DNA of 22,087 bases from Candidatus Parvarchaeota archaeon (GCA_027366075.1 DAHXLI010000046.1:1-22087); one strand, 5' to 3'; numbered from the stretch's first letter, positions 16,890 to 22,087 are shown. A program made the numbers and translations. The notes: a model not told the origin generated them from the letters alone.

Positions 16890-16911
16890 CCTCATCAATT
16901 TATTGGTGAGG
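16890..16911. repeat. Right hairpin of IS605-like remnant
   Basis: CCTCATCAAT and ATTGGTGAGG form a ten-base-pair stem with one G-T wobble and a TT loop. It ends about 30 nt before the sodX ATG, so in RNA it could also influence sodX translation. Confidence 0.65.
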
Positions 16912-16912
16912 G

Positions 16913-16924
16913 GTGTCAGAAAGG
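16913..16924 (+). repeat. 12-bp direct repeat, copy 1
   Basis: GTGTCAGAAAGG occurs here, just after the right hairpin, and again at 17258-17269 just after sodX. The two copies flank the protease gene. A chance match of this length within this distance somewhere in the window is plausible. Confidence 0.4.
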
Positions 16925-16942
16925 CAGTAGAAATTGATAGAT

Positions 16943-17245
16943 ATGTGGTTTCCATTAGAACGCTTTAAAATAACCGATAGAAGCATGGAGCCGGCATTAT
17001 CAGAGGGAGATCATATAATTGTAAATAGACTTGCATACATATTCAAAAAACCGAAGGTGGGCGAAATAATCGTGTTTAAACACCCGTCCCAAACTAAATT
17101 TCTTGTAAAACGCATATCTAAAAAGCTTAAGGAAAATTCATATTTAGTAATCGGAGACAACAAAGCGGCAAGTTCAGATAGTAGGACCTTTGGCCCGATA
17201 AAAATAGGTTTAATAGTGGGAAAAGTTTCGATAGCAGTAAAATAA
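16943..17245 (+). CDS. sodX: NiSOD maturation signal-peptidase-like protease
   Basis: An S26-type serine protease of the nickel-superoxide-dismutase maturation family, expected to cut the NiSOD leader and expose the His that binds nickel. It has 100 residues from ATG 16943; a TTG at 16934 would add three. The catalytic Ser is in TDRSMEP (Ser14), the catalytic Lys in FLVKRIS (Lys56), and the conserved end box GDNKAASSDSRTFGP is at 71-85. No transmembrane helix is present, unlike general signal peptidases, which fits cytoplasmic NiSOD processing. The gene is intact, but its original linkage to sodN is interrupted by the Nudix pseudogene and mobile-element remnant. Its promoter is unclear; it may use the one inside the remnant. 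Confidence 0.88.
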   Translation: MWFPLERFKITDRSMEPALSEGDHIIVNRLAYIFKKPKVGEIIVFKHPSQTKFLVKRISKKLKENSYLVIGDNKAASSDSRTFGPIKIGLIVGKVSIAVK

Positions 17246-17257
17246 TGGCGAAATTTA

Positions 17258-17269
17258 GTGTCAGAAAGG
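17258..17269 (+). repeat. 12-bp direct repeat, copy 2
   Basis: Second copy of GTGTCAGAAAGG, 13 nt after the sodX stop; it runs into the left arm of the putative terminator stem. Confidence 0.4.
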
Positions 17270-17305
17270 GGCTATACTCGGATAATCTCCATTAGCCCTA
17301 TTTTT
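17268..17305. terminator. Putative terminator hairpin between sodX and microprotein gene
   Basis: GGGCTA at 17269-17274 pairs with TAGCCC at 17293-17298 (plus one G-T pair), with an 18-nt loop, followed by ATTTTT. It lies between the convergent sodX and microprotein genes, where a terminator is expected. The large loop makes it only a moderate candidate. Confidence 0.4.
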
Positions 17306-17313
17306 AGCTTATT

Positions 17314-17409
17314 TTAACTCTTTGCCGCCAACCAATTGTTTCTCAATATGAAGGCGAACATTACTATAAAATAAGCCACTATCGCACCAACTATGATGCC
17401 ATTTTCCAT
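17314..17409 (-). CDS. 31-residue single-span membrane microprotein
   Basis: An open frame of 31 codons on the minus strand. After MENG comes a hydrophobic run of about 18 residues (IIVGAIVAYFIVMFAFIL), then a positive and polar end (RNNWLAAKS), as in a single-pass membrane peptide. Support beyond length is good. A strong Shine-Dalgarno GGAGG (17417-17421) lies 7 nt before the ATG, and a TATA-like GATATATATC (17447-17456) is placed to give a leader of about 16 nt carrying that site. It resembles small accessory subunits of transporters or oxidases in size and topology only; I do not recognise the family. It lies between sodX and the Rieske gene, pointing away from the latter. Confidence 0.65.
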   Translation of the reverse strand: MENGIIVGAIVAYFIVMFAFILRNNWLAAKS

Positions 17410-17416
17410 ACGCTTG

Positions 17417-17421
17417 CCTCC
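17417..17421 (-). promoter_or_regulatory. Shine-Dalgarno site of microprotein gene
   Basis: Minus-strand GGAGG lies 7 nt before the ATG at 17409. It is one of the few clear Shine-Dalgarno sites in a window where most genes appear leaderless, and it supports the 31-codon frame being translated. Confidence 0.65.
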
Positions 17422-17446
17422 ACATATCTTTATATGAAAGCAACTT

Positions 17447-17456
17447 AGATATATAT
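17447..17456 (-). promoter_or_regulatory. TATA-like box of microprotein gene
   Basis: The palindromic GATATATATC would place the transcription start near 17425 on the minus strand, just before the Shine-Dalgarno site. A second TATA-like CATATAAAG at about 17428-17436 is too close to the ATG to include that site. Confidence 0.4.
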
Positions 17457-17546
17457 CTTTCTATAGGAAAATTCACACCGATGTGTCTTAGATATTGTAA
17501 AAATACAGCAGTGTAATATTCAAAAATTACTTAAAAGACAGTAAGG

Positions 17547-17556
17547 TTTAAATTTA
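17547..17556 (+). promoter_or_regulatory. TATA box of Rieske gene
   Basis: TTTAAATTTA is centred about 26 nt before 17576, exactly where an ATA stands in the place of the expected start codon. The promoter therefore looks intact although the coding region does not. Confidence 0.5.
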
Positions 17557-17575
17557 TCTCCGTACACATTAGCTT

Positions 17576-17883
17576 ATATCAGATTTTGTAAAGGTAGGAA
17601 AGGTCTTAGAAGTTAAATTTGGAGAAATAAGGGATTTTCAGCCGGAACGGAGAAAATTTTAGTAACTAATTTAAGTGGCAAGTTTTATGCGGTAAGCTCA
17701 ATTTGTACACATAGAAGCGGGCCGCTCGAGAAAGGCGTTATAAACAATAAGGTAGTTACGTGTCCATGGCACAATTCCGAATTTGATGTTACAAATGGCA
17801 GCGTAATAAACGGTCCGGCAGTTGGCTCCCTAAGAAAATTTGAAGTAAAGATTATAAGAGAGGATATACTAGTTAAAGTATAA
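17576..17883 (+). pseudogene. Rieske-type [2Fe-2S] ferredoxin, start codon lost and frameshifted
   Basis: A small soluble Rieske ferredoxin of about 102 residues, likely an electron carrier. The cluster site is intact: SICTHRSGPLEKG supplies Cys-x-His and VVTCPWHNSEFDV supplies Cys-x2-His, followed by NGPAVGSLRKFEV. The N-terminal part (SDFVKVGKVLEVKFGEIRDF) lies in another frame. Adding one T to the T run at 17635-17638 joins the two parts as RDFSAGTEKILVTNL. The N-terminal frame has no ATG, GTG or TTG before an upstream TAG; the codon at the promoter-predicted start is ATA (17576). So there are two lesions, a lost start and a frameshift. It ends two bases from the convergent nth gene. Confidence 0.85.
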
Positions 17884-17884
17884 C

Positions 17885-18544
17885 TCATTTAGAGTCGGTT
17901 ACTCCATTTTTGGGACAGACGTCTTTTAATATGCATTTACTGCAAAGAGGCGATGTAGAATGGCATATTTCGTGACCATGTTCCTTAAATATATACGCTA
18001 TTTTCTTCCAATGACGTTTGTCTAATAAAGACATAAGGTCCTTCTCGATATCATCAGGTTTTTGGCTTTTACTTAGTCCTATCCTCCCTGCCAATTTTAT
18101 AACCCACGTATCAACAGGTATTCCTTCTACTTTTTCGTAGGCGTTTATTAATATAGTGTTTGCGGTTTTTCTACCGACGCCGGGAAGACTTAAAAGTTCT
18201 TCCATTCTATCGGGTACTTTACCGCGGTATCTATCGGACAGGAGATTCGCAGTCTTTATTATGTTATTTACTTTATTACTGGCAAAAGTTACTTTTTCTA
18301 TATAGCTAAGTAGTTCGGCCTCTTTTGCGGATCCGTAGTCCTTCGCTGTCCGGTATCTTTTAAAAAGAGCAGGAGTGACGGAATTAACCACGGTGTCCCT
18401 CGTTTGCGCGGAAAGCATCGCTGCGACCATTAACTCCAACGGGTTTGAGAAATTTAGATAATATCCCTGATTTGGATAAGCTTTCTCCAACATCTCTATC
18501 GCATTTAGAGCCTGCCTATTCGGAAGAAGAACAAAATTTTTCAT
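17885..18544 (-). CDS. nth: Endonuclease III (DNA glycosylase/AP lyase)
   Basis: Removes oxidised pyrimidines and nicks the abasic site in base excision repair. It has 219 residues. The helix-hairpin-helix LPGVGRKTAN (120-129) contains catalytic Lys126, and catalytic Asp145 lies in IPVDTWVIKLAGRIGL. The C-terminal [4Fe-4S] loop has Cys194, Cys201, Cys204 and Cys210 with the usual C-x6-C-x2-C-x5-C spacing. The usual VDTHV reads VDTWV here, with His replaced by Trp next to the catalytic Asp. A TATA-like TTTTATAAG at about 18569-18577 lies just under 30 nt before the ATG. It is convergent with the Rieske pseudogene. Confidence 0.94.
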   Translation of the reverse strand: MKNFVLLPNRQALNAIEMLEKAYPNQGYYLNFSNPLELMVAAMLSAQTRDTVVNSVTPALFKRYRTAKDYGSAKEAELLSYIEKVTFASNKVNNIIKTANLLSDRYRGKVPDRMEELLSLPGVGRKTANTILINAYEKVEGIPVDTWVIKLAGRIGLSKSQKPDDIEKDLMSLLDKRHWKKIAYIFKEHGHEICHSTSPLCSKCILKDVCPKNGVTDSK

Positions 18545-18671
18545 AATAGGATTTATTTATCATAGAAGCTTATAAAACAATTTACTTTATAGAAAGCGCC
18601 ATTTTAACTTTTAATGTTTTTGGGGGATTTTCTAAAGCTTATATGGTTGTAAGCTTAATATTATTAGTTGT

Positions 18672-20078
18672 ATGTCTTCCCCTACAGAGGAATCAAACGT
18701 AGTACCAGCTTCTTATAATGATAAAAAAACCTTGGACCAGCTTCTATCAGAAAACGGAAGACTAGAAAAAATTAAGGCAGTTATTCATCACGAACGTAAG
18801 CACGTGATACCCAAGGGAGAAGAGTATGCGTACATACCAGCATCACTAACTTACGAATCTTATAACCACCAATGGATCAGAGATTCTTCGAAGGGGATAC
18901 TCCATTTACTAGAACTTCTTGATTTCGCTTACGAATCTGGTATGCATTCCTACCTAGGAAAAGAAGTGGAAAACATAGAAACTGACCTTTCAAAGTCAAT
19001 CAATACTCTATGGAAAGCGCTGACCTTTTTTGCGGAAAACATATCAAAAACCGAAGTAAGGGATATATCTAAATTAGAATCGAAGCTAGGCAAAAATCAC
19101 GTACTAGGCAGGTTCGAAATCGATGATGATACCAACTTAAGTCTATGTGAATTAGATAAAGGCCAACTTGAAGAAGTGCGAAGCTGGCAGATGCAATACG
19201 ATTCGGTGCCCTTGGTCCTTCTCGCCACGAATAGGTTTATCGATAGCTACGGGACAGAATGCATAAAAGAGTCGATTCCCAATGCAAAAAAGATTTTATC
19301 TTGGCTTGCAGGTTATATGATGAATTATTATACAACACCCTGTGCTGACGCGTGGGAACAATATTATAGTTATGGTAGTGAGTTGCTGAACGGTGATAAA
19401 AAGAATATAGGAAAAACAATAGATTCTTACAGTTTATCAGCGGCATACGCGGGCGTAGGGGCAGCAAAAGAACTTGCGGAAAAACTTGGCGTATCCCTCT
19501 CCGAACTAGACGAAAGCCAGATAGAAGAATTTCTTTTGAAATATTTTTTATACCGAGCAGATTCGCTGGCAGTTCCGATTCTGTCTAAATCTAAGAAAGA
19601 GTACGGAGACACTATGGAAAGCATAGACTCGGAAGCGGTTGAAGTTTTTAGACTCTTTAAGCCAAAACGGCTGATAGGTTCGGACATAGAATTTAATACG
19701 ATAAGTACTATAGAGAGAACCCTTATCGGCGAGAATATCTTACCAGCGAGATATCGCTTCTTTGGAAAAGATGAAAGTATAAAAGACAACTACTTCTATG
19801 GAGGGCGGTGGCTGCCAAATGGTCTAGAACTCGCCATGTACTATGTTGATACGGGCGAGATAAACAAGGCGAGAAAAATAATAGAATACGTGGAAGAGAA
19901 AATTTCTCAAGAGGGCTCACTGCCAGAACAAGAACTGGTGGATCCAGTAAGTCCAGGTAATGACCCTTCAAACTATTTCGCAAAAAATAATAACAGCATG
20001 ATAAACTGTTTGTGGTGGTCTGAAACAGCATATTTAGCAGCAGTGTCAAAATACATGCTGGCTCGCCTTTCCATATAA
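18672..20078 (+). CDS. GH15 glucoamylase-like glycoside hydrolase
   Basis: Likely releases glucose or trims alpha-glucan (glycogen/starch) or trehalose-type sugars. It has 468 residues without a signal peptide, so it is cytoplasmic, and lacks the N-terminal beta-sandwich domain found in many prokaryotic GH15 proteins. Features of the (alpha/alpha)6 barrel are SYNHQWIRDSS (63-73), VRSWQMQYDSVPLVLLA (169-185), the acid-carrying PCADAWEQYYS with Glu229, GGRWLPNGLELAMYYVDTGE (377-396) and the base-carrying EGSLPEQ with Glu419. Both presumed catalytic Glu are present. Transcription probably starts from CTTATATGG at about 18638-18646, about 30 nt upstream of the ATG. Confidence 0.85.
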   Translation: MSSPTEESNVVPASYNDKKTLDQLLSENGRLEKIKAVIHHERKHVIPKGEEYAYIPASLTYESYNHQWIRDSSKGILHLLELLDFAYESGMHSYLGKEVENIETDLSKSINTLWKALTFFAENISKTEVRDISKLESKLGKNHVLGRFEIDDDTNLSLCELDKGQLEEVRSWQMQYDSVPLVLLATNRFIDSYGTECIKESIPNAKKILSWLAGYMMNYYTTPCADAWEQYYSYGSELLNGDKKNIGKTIDSYSLSAAYAGVGAAKELAEKLGVSLSELDESQIEEFLLKYFLYRADSLAVPILSKSKKEYGDTMESIDSEAVEVFRLFKPKRLIGSDIEFNTISTIERTLIGENILPARYRFFGKDESIKDNYFYGGRWLPNGLELAMYYVDTGEINKARKIIEYVEEKISQEGSLPEQELVDPVSPGNDPSNYFAKNNNSMINCLWWSETAYLAAVSKYMLARLSI

Positions 20079-20129
20079 AGTAAATCTTTGGACAAAAAGA
20101 ATTTGCAGTTCCTTTATGGTTATTTATTT

Positions 20130-20294
20130 CTATTCTACATCGTCTTTTTCTGGCTCTTCTTCCTCTTCTTCAAACTCGTTTGTTTCTTCCTCTTCCTCAA
20201 ACTCATGGTTTTCGTCCTTTAATTCTTCTTTGTTTAAATCTTCTTCGGGTTTAGCTTCTTTTGTCTTTTTTCCTTTCTTAGTAGTCTTTTTCAT
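20130..20294 (-). CDS. Small Lys/Glu-rich acidic-tail protein
   Basis: A 54-residue protein on the minus strand. It has a basic N-terminus (MKKTTKKGKKTKEAKPEED) followed by a strongly acidic C-terminal half containing runs of four to six Glu interrupted by EF and ETNEF. It has no cysteines or hydrophobic core, so it is probably disordered and might bind nucleic acid or a basic protein, which is inference. AT-rich TATA-like sequence (about 20311-20320) lies roughly 21 nt upstream. It is convergent with the GH15 gene, 51 nt apart. The opposite strand gives a Ser/Phe-rich shadow frame that I do not accept. Low-complexity coding makes this less certain than its neighbours. Confidence 0.55.
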   Translation of the reverse strand: MKKTTKKGKKTKEAKPEEDLNKEELKDENHEFEEEEETNEFEEEEEEPEKDDVE

Positions 20295-20399
20295 GCCAAT
20301 AAATATCAAATATAAAATAAAAACCTTTAATTTTTATTTATTTAGAGGCGAAAGATAAAAACAAGCGTAGGTGCTTTATAGCGCGGTGATTCGTCTTCT

Positions 20400-21021
20400 C
20401 TAAAATTTGTTTAGTAAGTCACAAATGTCAGATTTTTTTGCGTAAGCATTCAAAAAACTGGCGTTCCGCAGAATAAGGTTTTTCACATCTTTTACACCCG
20501 AGTAATCAAGTTCTAGAGGCTCTCTATCTAGACTTTCTATGTTATCAAGGATATAATTTCTGAGGTAGTTTGCGCTTTCTTTTTCAACTAGCCTATCTAT
20601 AATTTTTGCGCCCACAATTTCTTTTTCTTTAAAGATCCAAAGTTGGTAAGCGTAAGGTCAAGCACTCCATATCTTTGTATATCTATTACCCAGTTCTCTT
20701 CTAAAAAACAATCAGTTCTTTACAGCCGAGTTTGTCCACGAGCTCTGAATTGTCAAACTTAAGCTATTCTGACAATACTTCGCTATGCTTCTGCACTGCA
20801 TCTTTGGCTATAAGTATTTTTAACAAATTTCTATCATTCTTATCGTATACGTGCTCAAGATATTTATCCCTCAGTATTTTAACTGTTTATCTATAGTTAG
20901 ATAAATTAGGTAAGGCCTTCCGGTCCTTTACCTTAAATTAGTAAATACACCGACCTTTTTGAGCTGCTTTCACAGAAGAGTCCTTTATTGCCTCTACAAG
21001 ATTAATAAGCCGCTTTTCCAT
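20400..21021 (-). pseudogene. Decayed unknown gene with intact promoter
   Basis: Reading leftward from an ATG at 21021, the protein starts MEKRLINLVEAIKDSSVKAA, then continues only by changing frames. Recognisable pieces are KILRDKYLEHVYDKNDRN, LLKILIAKDAVQKHSEVLSE, then a TAG, LKFDNSELVDKLGCKELIVF, ENWVIDIQRYGVLDLTL, and finally GAKIIDRLVEKESANYLRN to a stop at 20400. At least five frame changes and one in-frame stop are needed to join them; several occur at A/T runs (for example the T run before ENWV and the T run before FKEKE). The restored protein would be about 205 residues and is not a family I recognise. The last 71 codons are an open frame. Confidence 0.7.
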
Positions 21022-21041
21022 ATTCAGAATTATGACGATAT

Positions 21042-21052
21042 CTTATATAAAT
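21042..21052 (-). promoter_or_regulatory. TATA box of decayed gene
   Basis: Minus-strand ATTTATATAAG is centred 26 nt before the ATG at 21021. It is a textbook element, so the gene start is real even though the coding region is broken, and the locus may still be transcribed. Confidence 0.6.
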
Positions 21053-21109
21053 AATCTGGCTTTACGCGATTCCAAAAGCCACTTTGTTTATTAAGCGCGC
21101 AAGGTAATA

Positions 21110-21119
21110 AATTTAAACT
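21110..21119 (+). promoter_or_regulatory. TATA box of pilin-like gene
   Basis: AATTTAAACT is centred about 26 nt before the ATG at 21141, which supports that start over a second in-frame ATG at 21183. Confidence 0.5.
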
Positions 21120-21140
21120 TAAAACAACATTAAATTCATT

Positions 21141-22087
21141 ATGCGCGGGTTCAAATACCGGTTTTATCCTTCCAACGGGAAGATGTCTGTAATCATATCT
21201 GAATCTTGTAAAACTACTAACTTGTCGCGCAGTAAGGCGCAATCAGCATTAGAATATCTTATGACCTATGGCTGGGCCATAGTCATGGTAGTCGTGATCC
21301 TAGCAATACTTTTTGGACTCGGTATTTTTAATTTGCGGAGCGCCATACCCTCTACAACAATCTCCGGGTTTTCTCAGACGCCTATAATGGCGGCGCTAGC
21401 CAATCAGACGAATTTTGATATAGACATAAGAAATGCACAAAGTAGCGAAATAAACATAACGAATATAAGTCTTGTAGAGAATGCAATGAATTTTACTAAG
21501 TTTTCCTGCACAAACAATGGAACGATGCAGCCTGGCCAAGTCATCTCATGTTTTATCTCAGGGGTTTATAAAAACACATTTACTGCGAACCTAGTGATAA
21601 AATTCCATATATACAATGGCGCTTTTGTGCAATCCTCTACTTCGACTGGTTCTATATCTCTTACTACTGTCTCTGGGATAATACCTAGTGCGGCCTCGAC
21701 ACGTTTTGTAGAGTCTGGCCTCCCGACCGGCCTAAATTGGGTCGTAGATTATAATAATTCAGCTAATAATTCCGATACAAACACGATTTCTTTTGCGCCA
21801 AAAGTCATTTCTGGCTACTACGCCTTCGTGGTAGAGCCATCTTCAAAATCAGGAAGTAGCTGCGCACAGACCTATACACCCTCCCCAGCTTCCGGTTTAG
21901 CGGCGACCGGCAATGTCATAGGGATAAGTTTTTCTAACTCGACCGTCTGTACGACGACCTTCATCGAATCCGGCCTTCCGTCAGGCACTAAATGGACAGC
22001 GGCATACGACGGCATAAATCAATCCAGTACGTCAGTTATAAATGCGTTCATCACGGGGCCAGGTAAGTATTCCTATACAATCGGTTC
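21141..22087 (+). CDS. Class III signal peptide surface protein, partial
   Basis: The frame is open to the window edge (315 codons seen). Residues 31-63 form an archaeal class III (pilin-like) signal: a basic stretch ending SRSKA, then QSALEYLMTYGWAIVMV and a hydrophobic helix. Cleavage is expected just before Gln34 by an archaeal prepilin peptidase, with the helix anchoring or assembling the protein. The start at 21141 leaves an unusually long leader of 33 residues; Met15 (21183) is an alternative. The mature part is Ser/Thr/Asn-rich with many N-x-S/T sites and a few Cys. It contains two copies of an F-x-ESGLP-x-G-x-x-W motif (21705-21740 and 21960-21995), 85 codons apart, a module I associate with secreted proteins of acidophilic archaea. 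Confidence 0.85.
   Translation, partial: MRGFKYRFYPSNGKMSVIISESCKTTNLSRSKAQSALEYLMTYGWAIVMVVVILAILFGLGIFNLRSAIPSTTISGFSQTPIMAALANQTNFDIDIRNAQSSEINITNISLVENAMNFTKFSCTNNGTMQPGQVISCFISGVYKNTFTANLVIKFHIYNGAFVQSSTSTGSISLTTVSGIIPSAASTRFVESGLPTGLNWVVDYNNSANNSDTNTISFAPKVISGYYAFVVEPSSKSGSSCAQTYTPSPASGLAATGNVIGISFSNSTVCTTTFIESGLPSGTKWTAAYDGINQSSTSVINAFITGPGKYSYTIG

Larger units (their letters stand above)
16739..16911 (+). mobile_element. IS200/IS605-type remnant or mini-element
   Basis: A short element bounded by two hairpins. The left hairpin (16739-16758) pairs CCTATGATTT with AAATCATGGG; the right one (16890-16911) pairs CCTCATCAAT with ATTGGTGAGG around a two-base loop. Between them lie a TATA-like AT-rich stretch (about 16785-16800) and an ATG at 16824 opening a frame that resembles the start of IS605 OrfB/TnpB proteins. 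Subterminal hairpins are typical of this family, which transposes as single-stranded DNA. The tnpB frame runs straight into the right hairpin, as expected after internal deletion. I cannot fix the exact ends. It separates sodN and the Nudix gene from sodX. Confidence 0.55.
16824..16937 (+). pseudogene. TnpB (IS605 OrfB) N-terminal fragment
   Basis: The first 22 codons (MILTFKIKHERDFSNELSKA and two more residues) match the conserved beginning of archaeal IS605 OrfB/TnpB proteins as I remember them. At codon 23, exactly where the right hairpin starts (16890), the similarity stops. The frame then reads through the hairpin and closes at 16935-16937, giving 37 residues in all. None of the RuvC-like nuclease domain or zinc finger remains, so it cannot be a working nuclease. 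It overlaps the region just before sodX and could affect that gene's expression. Confidence 0.55.

Noticed and set aside
19237..20049. Several minus-strand frames opposite the GH15 gene
   Set aside because: They are shadows of a long gene with convincing catalytic motifs and have no family resemblance.
20116..20358. Plus-strand Ser/Phe-rich frame of 80 codons
   Set aside because: It is the mirror of the Glu-rich minus-strand gene: Glu codons read backwards give Ser and Phe runs. No promoter fits it.
21030..21242. Minus-strand 70-codon frame before the pilin-like gene
   Set aside because: It runs through two promoters and the start of a gene with a clear class III signal, and resembles nothing known.
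1..22087. tRNA, rRNA and CRISPR arrays
   Set aside because: No cloverleaf-like segment was recognised in the gaps and no regularly spaced repeats were seen; no gap is large enough for rRNA.

Overview
The window reads as part of an archaeal chromosome, most likely from a small-genome DPANN-type archaeon such as a Micrarchaeota or Parvarchaeota relative. It carries archaeal-type genes (Nop5 with fibrillarin, ApgM phosphoglycerate mutase, a KaiC-like ATPase, and a class III signal peptide surface protein). Genes are densely packed. A TATA box centred about 24-28 nt before the start codon precedes most transcription units, which implies mostly leaderless mRNAs. The lineage is an inference from gene content, not a demonstrated assignment. 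No rRNA, tRNA or CRISPR array was seen.

Layout. 1-1.6 kb: end of an unknown gene, then histidyl-tRNA synthetase. 1.6-4.75 kb, minus strand: an AT-rich glycan cassette (GT4-like and GT2-like glycosyltransferases and a sugar-nucleotide epimerase whose NAD-binding end is broken by two small deletions). 4.8-6.2 kb: nop5-fibrillarin operon for box C/D RNA-guided 2'-O-methylation, with an N-terminally short Nop5. 6.3-8.35 kb: a coiled-coil protein overlapping apgM. 8.4-10.9 kb: family X DNA polymerase with a PHP domain, then a KaiC-like ATPase. 10.9-13.7 kb: ABC importer with a duplicated permease and an ATPase; the AAA-associated C-terminal domain is a separate convergent gene. 13.7-15.8 kb: exonuclease III, dCTP deaminase and an RBBP9-like hydrolase.

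15.8-18.5 kb is the most unusual part. It holds nickel superoxide dismutase (sodN), a frameshifted Nudix hydrolase, a roughly 170-bp IS200/IS605-type remnant, the NiSOD maturation protease (sodX), an unlisted 31-residue membrane microprotein with a strong Shine-Dalgarno site, a Rieske ferredoxin gene lacking a start codon and carrying a frameshift, and endonuclease III. It looks like an oxidative-stress and repair island invaded by a mobile element and partly eroding.

18.6-22.1 kb: a GH15 glucoamylase-like enzyme, a very acidic small protein, a heavily decayed unknown gene that keeps its promoter, and the start of a pilin-like secreted protein with an 85-residue repeat that runs off the window.

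Together the window links surface glycan and starch/glycogen metabolism, ribonucleoprotein RNA modification, and a base-excision-repair and nucleotide-sanitation set (PolX, exonuclease III, endonuclease III, Dcd, Nudix) next to superoxide defence. At least four genes carry lesions, many of them single-base losses in A/T runs. This is either genuine pseudogenisation of dispensable genes or an indel-prone assembly, and should be resolved first.
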